In this document: one piece after another, positions 1 through 6,497 of the stretch
Layout: every line of letters begins with the position of its first letter
Numbering within the stretch: position 1 is the stretch's first letter
Assembly (NCBI GenBank): GCA_958403205.1
Contig: CATXWM010000038.1
Span: 1 to 17,710 of the forward strand
DNA length: 17,710 nucleotides
Direction: 5' to 3'
Origin: an uncultured Collinsella sp.
GTDB taxonomy: Bacteria > Actinomycetota > Coriobacteriia > Coriobacteriales > Coriobacteriaceae
The notes under the pieces: model-generated
What the model was told of the DNA's origin: nothing
Database searches by the model: none
The model's input: only the letters and a program-made list of their open reading frames with translations
Program-made: the position numbers and the translations under genes

Positions 1-91
1 ATCGTAGCCCGAGACGGTCCCGGGCTGACAATTTCGACTGTAATGGACGTTCTTGTTTGACTAGTCGTTTAAGAACGTCCCCAATGACTAC
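1..91. repeat. Left end repeat: small hairpin plus palindrome
   Basis: Positions 1-54 are an exact reverse complement of 17656-17709. Within the copy, 6-26 is a small hairpin (AGCCCG/CGGGCT arms). Positions 45-80 form a palindrome with arms GGACGTTCTT (45-54) and AAGAACGTCC (71-80) around GACTAGTC (59-66). Positions 59-91 also match 12998-13030 at 30 of 33 bases, so this is one member of a dispersed palindromic repeat family. No transposase lies beside it. It is probably a REP/MITE-like element; a role as the end of a mobile unit is not supported by the gene content. Confidence 0.8.
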
Positions 92-122
92 AAGCCGCAC
101 CGCCCGCCGTTCAGTTGAAACC

Positions 123-160
123 ACCTGCCAAAAAGGAACAGGTTTATTTTGGCAGGTTTT
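123..160 (+). terminator. Hairpin with T-tract, terminator-like
   Basis: Arms ACCTGCCAAAA (123-133) and TTTTGGCAGGT (147-157) pair perfectly over 11 bp and are followed by TTTT on the plus strand. It would end transcription running rightward from outside the window. No plus-strand gene precedes it within the window, so it may equally be part of a repeat. Confidence 0.45.
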
Positions 161-230
161 ATCTGGGCAAACGTCCAAACCGACGTAAGGGAGTTGCCTT
201 CCCTCGCGGCGGTTTTCTAGCAGAAAAACC

Positions 231-349
231 AAGTGAGTAGGCTTTTTGCAGGAGGCCGAGCACGCTCCAAAACGCCACAACTCTGACCTGCGGTTTTATC
301 GAACATTTGTCGCGATGTACTCGGTAGGTTCAAAAAAGTCTACTCACTT
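231..349. repeat. Long fold-back element, possible structured RNA
   Basis: Positions 231-247 pair with 333-349 over 17 positions with one G·U-type mismatch (241/339); the outer arms are AAGTGAGTAG and CTACTCACTT. Inside, CCGAG (256-260) pairs with CTCGG (320-324). The 16-mer at 286-301 recurs with one change at 4706-4721. It could be a structured RNA or a fold-back mobile repeat; the sequence alone does not decide. Confidence 0.5.
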
Positions 350-370
350 ACATCCGAGACGCACCAGATA

Positions 371-413
371 GGCAAAAAGCCGCCGCGAAAGGCGCCTGGC
401 TCCCTTCGCGGCG
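371..413 (-). terminator. Rho-independent terminator of the ABC exporter operon
   Basis: On the minus strand a GC-rich hairpin (arms around CCGCCGCGAA and TTCGCGGCGG, plus-strand 379-413, one mismatch in 13 bp) is followed by CTTTTTG. It lies about 40 nt past the permease stop codon at 453, where a terminator for the two-gene operon is expected. Confidence 0.8.
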
Positions 414-452
414 GTCATACGCCTCTAATTTTGCGACGGTTTTGCCCGCTTG

Positions 453-2690
453 TTATTCGCTGTAGCGGGTGGCGATGGCAGCTTGTACCATGCCGGTGCT
501 CATGAGATAGGTCACCAGGAAGTAGCCGCCATAAGCTGCCAGGAAGATTGCGCAGGTGAGGCCCACGGTGCCGCCGATGCTCATATTTCCGAATATGCTC
601 ACCAGCTCGATGATCACCTTAAGTGCCACAAAGGAGTGCGCCAGGCCCACTGCCAGCGGGAACAGGAAGAATACCGCCTGCTGCGCCATCACCGAATGGC
701 GAATCTGGCGATCGTCGCAGCCGATCTGTGCCAGCACACGATAGCTGCGGCTGCCGTCGGCCACATTGGAGAGCTGCTGGATCGACAGTATCGCCGCGCA
801 TGCAACGACCAATACAAAGCCGATGTAGATGGCTAGGTAGCTAATAAGACCGTTCATTTGCGCTGCTTGCGTGTACATCTCGGAGCGTGTGATGAAGGTT
901 CCCCACGACCCCGGCTCCTTGCCGTCAACGAGCAGATTGTCGAGCACAGTGTATTTAATACTCTCGTCTGCCTCGGTCGTATCCATCCCCTGTTTGTAGT
1001 TAACGAGCAGACTACTGGAATACGGCTGCAGATTAAGTTGGGACAACAGCTCGTCGGCAACGACGACGGTACCCCCATTACTGCCCATCGCCGAGTTGGC
1101 GATGGCCGCCGTATCTTCGTCCGACTTATCGGTTGCGGGCTTGAGCGTATGACCGCCCAAGGTAAGGGTATGGCCGCCAGCCATATACTTGGTGTACAGG
1201 TCGACCAGCTCGCCGCCCATATCACACGTGAGCAGATACTGGTCGTGACCGATGTGCACCGGCTCCTTGCCCATCATCTGGCGCAGTTTGTTGTACTGAC
1301 TTGCCGGCGTCACAGACAGGCCTGTCATGTCGGCATTGCTACCCCCGAACGCCTTGGGAAGCTTTTCGCCCATGGTCTTGCACATCTCACTTGGGGTCAC
1401 CGAAGGATTCGAGCCGCCAACCGGGTAACTCAGATACGAATCGATCTGTACATGCTCACCGGCAACATCGGCGATATTGACCTTCTTGCCGGTCTCGTCG
1501 TTGTTGTCCGCCGACTTGCCCTTAATACCGTCTGCAACGTTATCGTGATCGATACGATCGCCGTGCCATGCGGAGTACAAATCGACCGTACTATCGGCCA
1601 GCACCATTCGATCGGCCTCAGACGGATTGACATACTCTTTGTAGTAGTCGAGCGTATCGGGCGCGTAATAGATATACGTCTGCGACATGTCGGCCGGATT
1701 ATAGCGCTCCAGGTTTTCGTTCATCACGTTGGCAATCGACATACCGCACGTCACCGAGGTGATGGCCAAAAACAGGAGCATCGCGATGACGCCCATCGAA
1801 AAGCACACCGTGTTGACCTTGGCCGCAAGCTGGCGCACGGTAAACATGTTGAGGCCGCGCCAATACACGCTGCGCAGGCTCTGCAGCAGCTTGATGAGCA
1901 TGCCCGAGAGTCCCCAGAACAGGGCAAAGGTGCCCACGGTAACCATAGCGGTCGTAATACCAAACTGGGTCATGGCCTCTTGCAGCTTGCTGTCCGTCGC
2001 GGTTAGCGGGAACCCATCACGTAGCAGACGGTAATAGGCCACGCCCACAAGCACCACGCCCACGGCAAAAATGGCAATCGCGATCCAGGGGTTGCGTGTC
2101 TTGATGCTCTCGTTGCGGCGCTCGGCACCCATAAGCTCGATGAGTTTGGTACGACGCACGGCGCGAAGGTTCAGCAGTAGCGTGAGCACAAACATTACGA
2201 GCATGCAAGCAAGGGTCAGGTTGAACGCATGCACCGAGAAAAAGAAGTGGAAATTGGCGATCTGTGTCTTAAAGAGCGAGGCCGTAAAGAACGTCATGAG
2301 CTGGGAGAGTCCCACACCCAGCACAATGCCGGCGACAAAGGCCACGACCGATACTATCACGGTCTCGAGCGCCATGATCGTGGCGACGCGCCCGCGCCCC
2401 ATGCCGAGCACCTGGTACAGGCCAAACTCCTTCTTGCGGCGTTTCATGATGAAGTTATTGGCATACACCATCAAAAAGGCCATGACACCGGCCAAAAAAT
2501 ACGTCAGGTCGCCGAGCATGCTGCCCATAACCTGCGCCAAGCCCTTTTCATCGATGCCGGCGATGTCGACCTGCATCGAGATGGTGTTAAAGGCATAGAA
2601 GACCGTGACGCCCAGGGTGAGCGTCAAAAGGTAGACGAGGTAGTCGCGGCCGGCGCGGCGGACGTTGCCCCAAGCGAGTTTACAGAGCAT
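453..2690 (-). CDS. BceB/FtsX-family ABC transporter permease
   Basis: This is a 745-residue permease of a peptide-antibiotic-type ABC exporter in the cytoplasmic membrane. Ten hydrophobic segments are visible: about 16-36, 63-82, 108-132, 148-174, 202-220, 246-266, 294-318, 614-636, 667-690 and 708-730. A large extracytoplasmic domain of about 290 residues lies between segments 7 and 8, the BceB topology. The KKEFGLYQVLGM motif (86-97) is typical of FtsX-like permeases. I chose ATG at 2690 over the in-frame GTG at 2702 because GAGGG sits five bases before it. It overlaps the upstream ATPase gene by 11 nt, suggesting translational coupling. Relatives with this architecture export or sense cell-wall-active peptides. 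The substrate is unknown, and no two-component system of the BceRS kind lies nearby. Confidence 0.9.
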   Translation of the reverse strand: MLCKLAWGNVRRAGRDYLVYLLTLTLGVTVFYAFNTISMQVDIAGIDEKGLAQVMGSMLGDLTYFLAGVMAFLMVYANNFIMKRRKKEFGLYQVLGMGRGRVATIMALETVIVSVVAFVAGIVLGVGLSQLMTFFTASLFKTQIANFHFFFSVHAFNLTLACMLVMFVLTLLLNLRAVRRTKLIELMGAERRNESIKTRNPWIAIAIFAVGVVLVGVAYYRLLRDGFPLTATDSKLQEAMTQFGITTAMVTVGTFALFWGLSGMLIKLLQSLRSVYWRGLNMFTVRQLAAKVNTVCFSMGVIAMLLFLAITSVTCGMSIANVMNENLERYNPADMSQTYIYYAPDTLDYYKEYVNPSEADRMVLADSTVDLYSAWHGDRIDHDNVADGIKGKSADNNDETGKKVNIADVAGEHVQIDSYLSYPVGGSNPSVTPSEMCKTMGEKLPKAFGGSNADMTGLSVTPASQYNKLRQMMGKEPVHIGHDQYLLTCDMGGELVDLYTKYMAGGHTLTLGGHTLKPATDKSDEDTAAIANSAMGSNGGTVVVADELLSQLNLQPYSSSLLVNYKQGMDTTEADESIKYTVLDNLLVDGKEPGSWGTFITRSEMYTQAAQMNGLISYLAIYIGFVLVVACAAILSIQQLSNVADGSRSYRVLAQIGCDDRQIRHSVMAQQAVFFLFPLAVGLAHSFVALKVIIELVSIFGNMSIGGTVGLTCAIFLAAYGGYFLVTYLMSTGMVQAAIATRYSE

Positions 2691-3465
2691 CGGAGCCCTC
2701 ACCGCCCATCATGGCAACGACCTCCATAATGCGGTCGAAGAACTCTCGGCGGTCGATGTCGCCGCGGCGCAGCTCGGTGAAGATCTTGCCGTCGCGAATA
2801 AACAGCACACGGCTCGTGTAGCTGGCGGCAAAGCTGTCGTGCGTGACCATGAGCACGGTGGCGCGTAGGCGGCGGTTAAGGGCCTCCAGGCTCTCGAGCA
2901 GCAGACGAGCGCTTTTAGAATCGAGGGCGCCGGTGGGCTCGTCGGCCATGATCATGGTGGGGTCGGTGACGAGCGCGCGAGCCGCGGCAACGCGCTGCTG
3001 CTGACCGCCGGACATCTGGTAGGGATACTTGTCGAGCACCTGGCTGATGGACAGGCGCGCTGCCACATCCTGCACGCGAGTCGAGATCTCTGCCGAGTTT
3101 GTGCGGGCGATGGTGAGCGGCAGGACGATGTTCTCGCGTGCCGTGAGCGTATCGAGCAGGTTGGAGTCCTGGAAGATAAAGCCGAGCTCCTCGCGGCGGA
3201 ACTGCGAAAGCTTAGCCTGCTTCATGCGCGTCACGTCCTGCCCATTGATGCGGATCGTGCCACTTGTGGCGCTATCGATGGTCGAGACGCAGTTGAGCAA
3301 CGTCGACTTACCCGAGCCCGAAGCGCCCATGATGCCAACAAATTCGCCGCGGTTGACGGTAAAGCTGACGTCGTTGAGCGCGCGGGTCACGTTGCCCAGC
3401 GCTCCATATACTTTTTCGAGATGCGCGACCTCCAGTACCGGGGTCGCCATGTGCGTGGTTTGCAT
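2680..3465 (-). CDS. ABC transporter ATP-binding protein (BceA/LolD/MacB type)
   Basis: This 261-residue cytoplasmic ATPase powers the permease encoded directly downstream. All motifs are intact: Walker A GASGSGKST (47-55), Q-loop Gln99, signature MSGGQQQR (151-158), Walker B MIMADEP (171-177), D-loop ALDS and the switch His209. Residues 177-184 read PTGALDSK, the form usual in the MacB/BceA export subfamily. The ATG at 3463-3465 is preceded by AAGAAAGGA at a good distance. The stop overlaps the permease start, so the two form an operon. A dyad resembling MerR-type operators lies upstream at 3549-3566, in the region shared with the divergent Nudix-Vsr gene. Substrate specificity cannot be read from the ATPase. 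Confidence 0.95.
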   Translation of the reverse strand: MQTTHMATPVLEVAHLEKVYGALGNVTRALNDVSFTVNRGEFVGIMGASGSGKSTLLNCVSTIDSATSGTIRINGQDVTRMKQAKLSQFRREELGFIFQDSNLLDTLTARENIVLPLTIARTNSAEISTRVQDVAARLSISQVLDKYPYQMSGGQQQRVAAARALVTDPTMIMADEPTGALDSKSARLLLESLEALNRRLRATVLMVTHDSFAASYTSRVLFIRDGKIFTELRRGDIDRREFFDRIMEVVAMMGGEGSDAL

Positions 3466-3545
3466 ACCGAGTCCTTTCTTGCGATTAGTCTACGGCATCT
3501 ATAGTCGCAAGAAGACGAGTCGGCTACCATCGATATGGCTTACGC

Positions 3546-3581
3546 TTGCCTTACCGTTGTGTAAGGTACGGGTAGCTACCC
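3546..3581. promoter_or_regulatory. Dyads in the divergent intergenic region, MerR-type operator candidate
   Basis: CCTTAC (3549-3554) and GTAAGG (3561-3566) form a perfect 6-bp dyad with a 6-bp spacer, preceded by TTGCCT (3546-3551). This resembles promoters of MerR/TipA-type regulators, where a dyad sits between -35 and -10. A second perfect palindrome, GGGTAGCTACCC, follows at 3570-3581. No MerR-family gene is in the window, so the regulator assignment is inference. Confidence 0.35.
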
Positions 3582-3613
3582 TGTCACGTGTTGATGTTGA
3601 GAGAGGACTCCTG

Positions 3614-4600
3614 TTGAAGACTGTTCATGTTGCCGCTGGGATCATTCGCAAGGATGGATCTGACGAGCTGCTTGCCGTGCAGCGCGGCTACGGCGACATG
3701 CAGGGACTTTGGGAGTTCCCCGGCGGCAAGCTCATGCGCGGCGAGACGCCCGAAGACGCCGTGCGCCGCGAGCTCATGGAAGAGCTGCAGGTAAAAGTCA
3801 CCAACCTGCGCGATTTCTACACCGTTGAGTACGACTACCCCGATTTTCATCTCTCCATGGAGTGCTACTACTGCTCGCTCGCCGATGAATCCGATGAACC
3901 CCAGAAGCATGACCGCCAGCTCGATATCCGCTGGATTCCGCGCACCTCGCTTGCCACCGTTGAGTGGATGCCCGCCGACAAAGGGCTCATTGATGCCCTG
4001 ATTGAGTTGAAGGAAGATCGGCTTGAGGCTAACGGCGCCAACGACACCGAGTCCACCACAGCCGACGAGCCCGTTACCAAGCCCAAGCGCAAAGCCAAGC
4101 GCCGCAGCAAAAAGCGCCCCAAGCCCGGCCTGCTGGACGGCATCGACACCTCGGACCTTTCCGCTGACGAGCGTGAGCTCGTGCGCCGTCGCGCCGCCAT
4201 CAAAAAGTCCATGAAGGGCAACAAGCGTGCGAACACCAAGCCCGAGCTGCTCGTTCGCCAGCGCCTGCGCGCCGCAGGCCTTACGGGATACCGTCTGGAA
4301 TGGAAGGTGCCCGGAAAACCCGACATCGCCTTCCCCGGGCGCAAGATCGCCATCTTCGTCAACGGCTGCTTTTGGCACCGCTGCCCCAAGTGCAACCCTA
4401 GCCAGCCCAAGCGCAACGTTGAGTTTTGGGAGGCAAAGTTCCGTCGCAACGTCGAGCGCGACCACGCTGCCGTGGCAGCACTCACTCAAATGGGCTGGAC
4501 GCCCATAACCATCTGGGAATGCGAGCTCAAAAAAGACCACATCGACGCCACGATGGAAAAGGTCATCGAACAAGTACGCGCCGCCGCACCGCAGCGCTAG
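3614..4600 (+). CDS. Nudix hydrolase fused to a Vsr-family DNA mismatch endonuclease
   Basis: This is a 328-residue protein with two enzyme domains. The N-terminal part (about 1-135) is a MutT-like Nudix domain with the box at 38-60 (GKLMRGE, then RELMEE); the usual Gly near the box end is Gln59. Such enzymes hydrolyse nucleoside triphosphates, often damaged ones. A Lys/Arg-rich linker (about 155-171) follows. The C-terminal part (about 195-325) is a very-short-patch-repair (Vsr) endonuclease: NTKPEL (207-212), KPDIAFP with the metal-binding Asp237, NGCFWH (250-255), probable zinc ligands Cys252, Cys257, Cys260 and Cys303, and WECEL (301-305). Asn250 stands where E. coli Vsr has His64. The TTG start is preceded by AGAGGA; no ATG or GTG fits the domain start. 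No cytosine methylase gene, the usual Vsr partner, is visible. Domain assignments are firm; joint function is inference. Confidence 0.88.
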   Translation: MKTVHVAAGIIRKDGSDELLAVQRGYGDMQGLWEFPGGKLMRGETPEDAVRRELMEELQVKVTNLRDFYTVEYDYPDFHLSMECYYCSLADESDEPQKHDRQLDIRWIPRTSLATVEWMPADKGLIDALIELKEDRLEANGANDTESTTADEPVTKPKRKAKRRSKKRPKPGLLDGIDTSDLSADERELVRRRAAIKKSMKGNKRANTKPELLVRQRLRAAGLTGYRLEWKVPGKPDIAFPGRKIAIFVNGCFWHRCPKCNPSQPKRNVEFWEAKFRRNVERDHAAVAALTQMGWTPITIWECELKKDHIDATMEKVIEQVRAAAPQR

Positions 4601-4854
4601 GAACGAGCCGTCCACACGCCCCACACAGGCAAGCCACATCCGTGCCACAAACCTTAGAAAGCCCTTAAGCCCAAAACCTTTCAAGAGTGTTACTCGATAG
4701 CTTTTACCTGCGGTTTCATCGCAACGTCAAACCTCATTAAGCCTTTCTTTAGCACTTCTTTGCAGCAGCCGCGGCATAATACTGCCAACGCACGGGACCT
4801 AGCAGCATACCCCGTGCGCAACCTTTTGGTGGACATCGAGGAGGCCGCATAAGC
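4601..4854. other. Gene-free stretch with a motif shared with position 286
   Basis: No terminator is obvious after the Nudix-Vsr stop. The 16-mer at 4706-4721 (ACCTGCGGTTTCATCG) repeats 286-301 with one change. From here to about 5130 the plus strand is rich in A and C and poor in G and T, unlike the neighbouring genes. Confidence 0.5.
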
Positions 4855-5064
4855 ATGCATTCTTCCAATGACGCAGCACAGCAGCCATCCCTAACACATG
4901 CAGACCTTTTCTCCTTCCCCCCGACACAGAGAAACGGCCTCCTCGACTCCCCAACCACAAAAGCCAAACGCTCAACCGACCAGAGCCACAACTTACGAGC
5001 ATCGTTCGAAAAGCTCCAAGCATCTCTAGACAAAACCTTCCCCAACCAAGCCCGGGCATACTAA
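4855..5064 (+). CDS. Possible small hypothetical protein (69 aa)
   Basis: An ATG ORF of 69 codons is preceded by GAGGAGG, ten bases upstream. The product is hydrophilic, with no membrane segment or recognised motif; the end (about residues 48-60) looks helix-forming. The region has A/C-rich plus-strand composition, different from the flanking genes. ORFs of similar length exist on the other strand. It may be a real small gene or a chance ORF next to a good Shine-Dalgarno sequence. Confidence 0.3.
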   Translation: MHSSNDAAQQPSLTHADLFSFPPTQRNGLLDSPTTKAKRSTDQSHNLRASFEKLQASLDKTFPNQARAY

Positions 5065-5147
5065 CCCCTCATCAACAAAGAAGCCCTGACGCCCCACCCA
5101 TTTCCGCCCCAACGCCACAAGGGCGACGACCTCGAGTAGGTCAACCT

Positions 5148-5272
5148 GGGAGGGACGAGGGCTTAGTTCCCCAATCTTTCCGCAGGGGGCAAAAAGCCTC
5201 GCCGCACGAAGTGCGCAGCGAGGCTTTTTGCATGCCCGAGGACGATTGGGGAACTAAACCCTCGTCCCTCCC
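5148..5272. repeat. Nested 125-bp palindromic element
   Basis: The outer arms 5148-5176 and 5244-5272 are inverted repeats of 29 bp with one mismatch (ending in TTCCCCAATC and starting GATTGGGGAA). They enclose a second perfect 14-bp inverted repeat (5189-5202 and 5218-5231). Inside that is a mini-stem GCAC/GTGC (5204-5207 and 5211-5214). No ORF is present. This looks like a MITE- or REP-type fold-back that carries a terminator. Confidence 0.75.
5189..5231 (-). terminator. Bidirectional intrinsic terminator, 3' of the aldolase gene
   Basis: Arms GCAAAAAGCCTCGC and GCGAGGCTTTTTGC pair perfectly over 14 bp and carry T5 on both strands. It is 75-117 nt past the aldolase stop at 5306 and could also end rightward transcription. 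It is embedded in the larger palindrome at 5148-5272. Confidence 0.8.
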
Positions 5273-5305
5273 CGGGATATGTAGCGAGTCGGAGTACCCT
5301 TGCTG

Positions 5306-6163
5306 TTACTCTGCTTTGCCCACAGAGTTGAGGTTGGTCATGCGGATCTTAACCAGCTCGGTGATCTCACGCATGCCCTCCTTGGCCGGCTTCTTGGGAT
5401 CGAAGCAGGCGGGGTTCTCGGCCATGTAGGCCATGAAGCCCTTGGTGTAGGCCTGACGCAGCTCGGTGGCGTAGTTAACCTTGCAGATGCCGTTCTTCAC
5501 AGCCTCGGCAACCTGCTCATCGGGCACACCGGAGGTGCCATGCAGGACCAGCGGCACGTCGACGGCGTCGCGGATGGCCTTGACCACGGACTGCTCGATG
5601 TGCGGATCGCTCGTGTACACACCGTGGCTGGTGCCAACGCCAATTGCGAGGGAGGTGCAGCCGGTACGCTCGACGAACTCCTTGGCCTCGGCCGGATCGG
5701 TGTAGGGGCTCTCGCCCTCAACCGCGGGACCGTCGTCCTCCTTGCCGCCAACCTTACCGAGCTCAGCCTCGACGGGCACGCCCATGGCGCGGCCAGCGTC
5801 GGCGACGGACTTGGTCAGAGCGATGTTGTCCTCGAAAGACTCGTGCGAACCGTCAATCATGACAGAGGTGTAGCCAGTGCGGAAAGCCTGCATGCAGCGG
5901 TCATAGCCATCGCCGTGATCGAGGTGCAGAGCGACGGGCACGGAAGCGCGCTCGGCGGCAGCCTTGACCATGCCGTAGAAGTAGTCCAGACCAGCGGTCT
6001 TGATGGTGCCCGGGGTGGTCTGCATGATGACGGGGGACTTGGTCTCCTCGGCAGCAGCCAGAACGGCCATAACAAACTCGAGGTTCTCAACGTTGAACGC
6101 GCCGACGGCGTAGTGGCCGGCCTGAGCGTCCTTGAGCATCTTTTCGGTGGTAACAAGTGCCAT
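5306..6163 (-). CDS. Class II fructose/tagatose-bisphosphate aldolase
   Basis: A 285-residue zinc-dependent aldolase that cleaves a ketohexose 1,6-bisphosphate into dihydroxyacetone phosphate and glyceraldehyde 3-phosphate. Visible landmarks are the catalytic Asp82 in LHLDHGDG (79-86), zinc ligands His83, His180 and His208, the phosphate loop HGTSG (208-212) and NYATEL (230-235). The length matches the class IIB group that holds both FbaA and the GatY/KbaY tagatose-bisphosphate aldolases, and sequence alone does not separate them. LacA, LacB and LacC are encoded in the window without a classical class I LacD, and a DeoR regulator gene is divergent, so a tagatose-bisphosphate role is plausible; a housekeeping glycolytic role is the alternative. 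ATG 6163 is chosen over upstream codons because GAGAGGAG precedes it and the family begins MALVTTEKML. Confidence 0.92.
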   Translation of the reverse strand: MALVTTEKMLKDAQAGHYAVGAFNVENLEFVMAVLAAAEETKSPVIMQTTPGTIKTAGLDYFYGMVKAAAERASVPVALHLDHGDGYDRCMQAFRTGYTSVMIDGSHESFEDNIALTKSVADAGRAMGVPVEAELGKVGGKEDDGPAVEGESPYTDPAEAKEFVERTGCTSLAIGVGTSHGVYTSDPHIEQSVVKAIRDAVDVPLVLHGTSGVPDEQVAEAVKNGICKVNYATELRQAYTKGFMAYMAENPACFDPKKPAKEGMREITELVKIRMTNLNSVGKAE

Positions 6164-6497
6164 GAGCGTTTGCTCCTCTCCCTCGCCCGCATCTGGACAT
6201 CGGGCGTAGTTGTTCACAAGGCGTTTTACCTTGCGTTTTACTGCGCTCATTGTATGAAATTCAGCGTCTTTGCACGTGCGAGATATTGAGCCCATGCAGG
6301 TCAATACCGTCGTTTTTGAAAAGTAAACGGAAGGAATTGGAGCCGAGTGGGCGTGTTCGATATTGGATTTTGGGCGTTGAGCGTCTTTCTTTTATAGAAA
6401 AGATAAGTAATCGAAAGGTGTTTTCTTACTCAAAAAGAAAATGAACGAAAATAGAGTCAACACAATTCCTGCAAATTTAGCCGAGAATGGAGCAGAC
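6164..6497. other. Divergent aldolase/DeoR intergenic region
   Basis: This carries the promoters of both genes. For the aldolase, TACAAT on the minus strand (plus 6251-6256) is a good -10 with a poor -35. A tandem repeat at 6221-6241 lies just downstream of it. The stretch before the DeoR gene (about 6380-6440) is AT-rich and probably holds its promoter, but no clear -35/-10 pair stands out. Confidence 0.45.
6221..6241 (-). promoter_or_regulatory. Tandem operator-like repeat in the aldolase leader
   Basis: GCGTTTTAC occurs at 6221-6229 and again at 6233-6241, 12 bp apart (GTAAAACGC on the coding strand of the aldolase). The repeats begin about 10 bp past the putative -10 TACAAT, near the transcription start. 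Their position beside a divergent DeoR-family gene suggests an operator for that regulator. This is inference. Confidence 0.4.

Larger units (their letters stand above)
92..452. other. Gene-free structured stretch downstream of the ABC exporter operon
   Basis: No credible ORF is seen here. The stretch is rich in secondary structure: a hairpin at 123-157, a smaller one at 211-230 (GGTTTT/AAAACC), a long fold-back at 231-349, and the terminator of the ABC operon at 371-413. The density of inverted repeats suggests stacked non-coding repeat elements rather than decayed genes. Confidence 0.6.

Noticed and set aside
858..2006. 382-codon plus-strand ORF inside the permease gene
   Set aside because: It is rich in His/Arg/Gln as expected for a shadow frame, and the permease with ten membrane segments is clearly the real gene.
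3584..4684. 366-codon ORF antisense to the Nudix-Vsr gene
   Set aside because: The plus-strand frame encodes two intact enzyme domains; the antisense ORF is a by-product of GC-rich third positions and shows no motif.
4749..5059. Small minus-strand ORFs (98 and 86 codons)
   Set aside because: They overlap each other in different frames, lack ribosome sites, and have Cys/Trp/Arg-rich composition of a random frame.
5300..6289. 329-codon plus-strand ORF opposite the aldolase
   Set aside because: The aldolase frame carries all zinc and catalytic residues; the opposite frame is a shadow.
6211..6358. TGTTC half-sites near the aldolase/DeoR promoters as the same operator as at lacA
   Set aside because: Only isolated 5-mers (6211-6215, 6354-6358) without dyads; close to chance expectation for this length.
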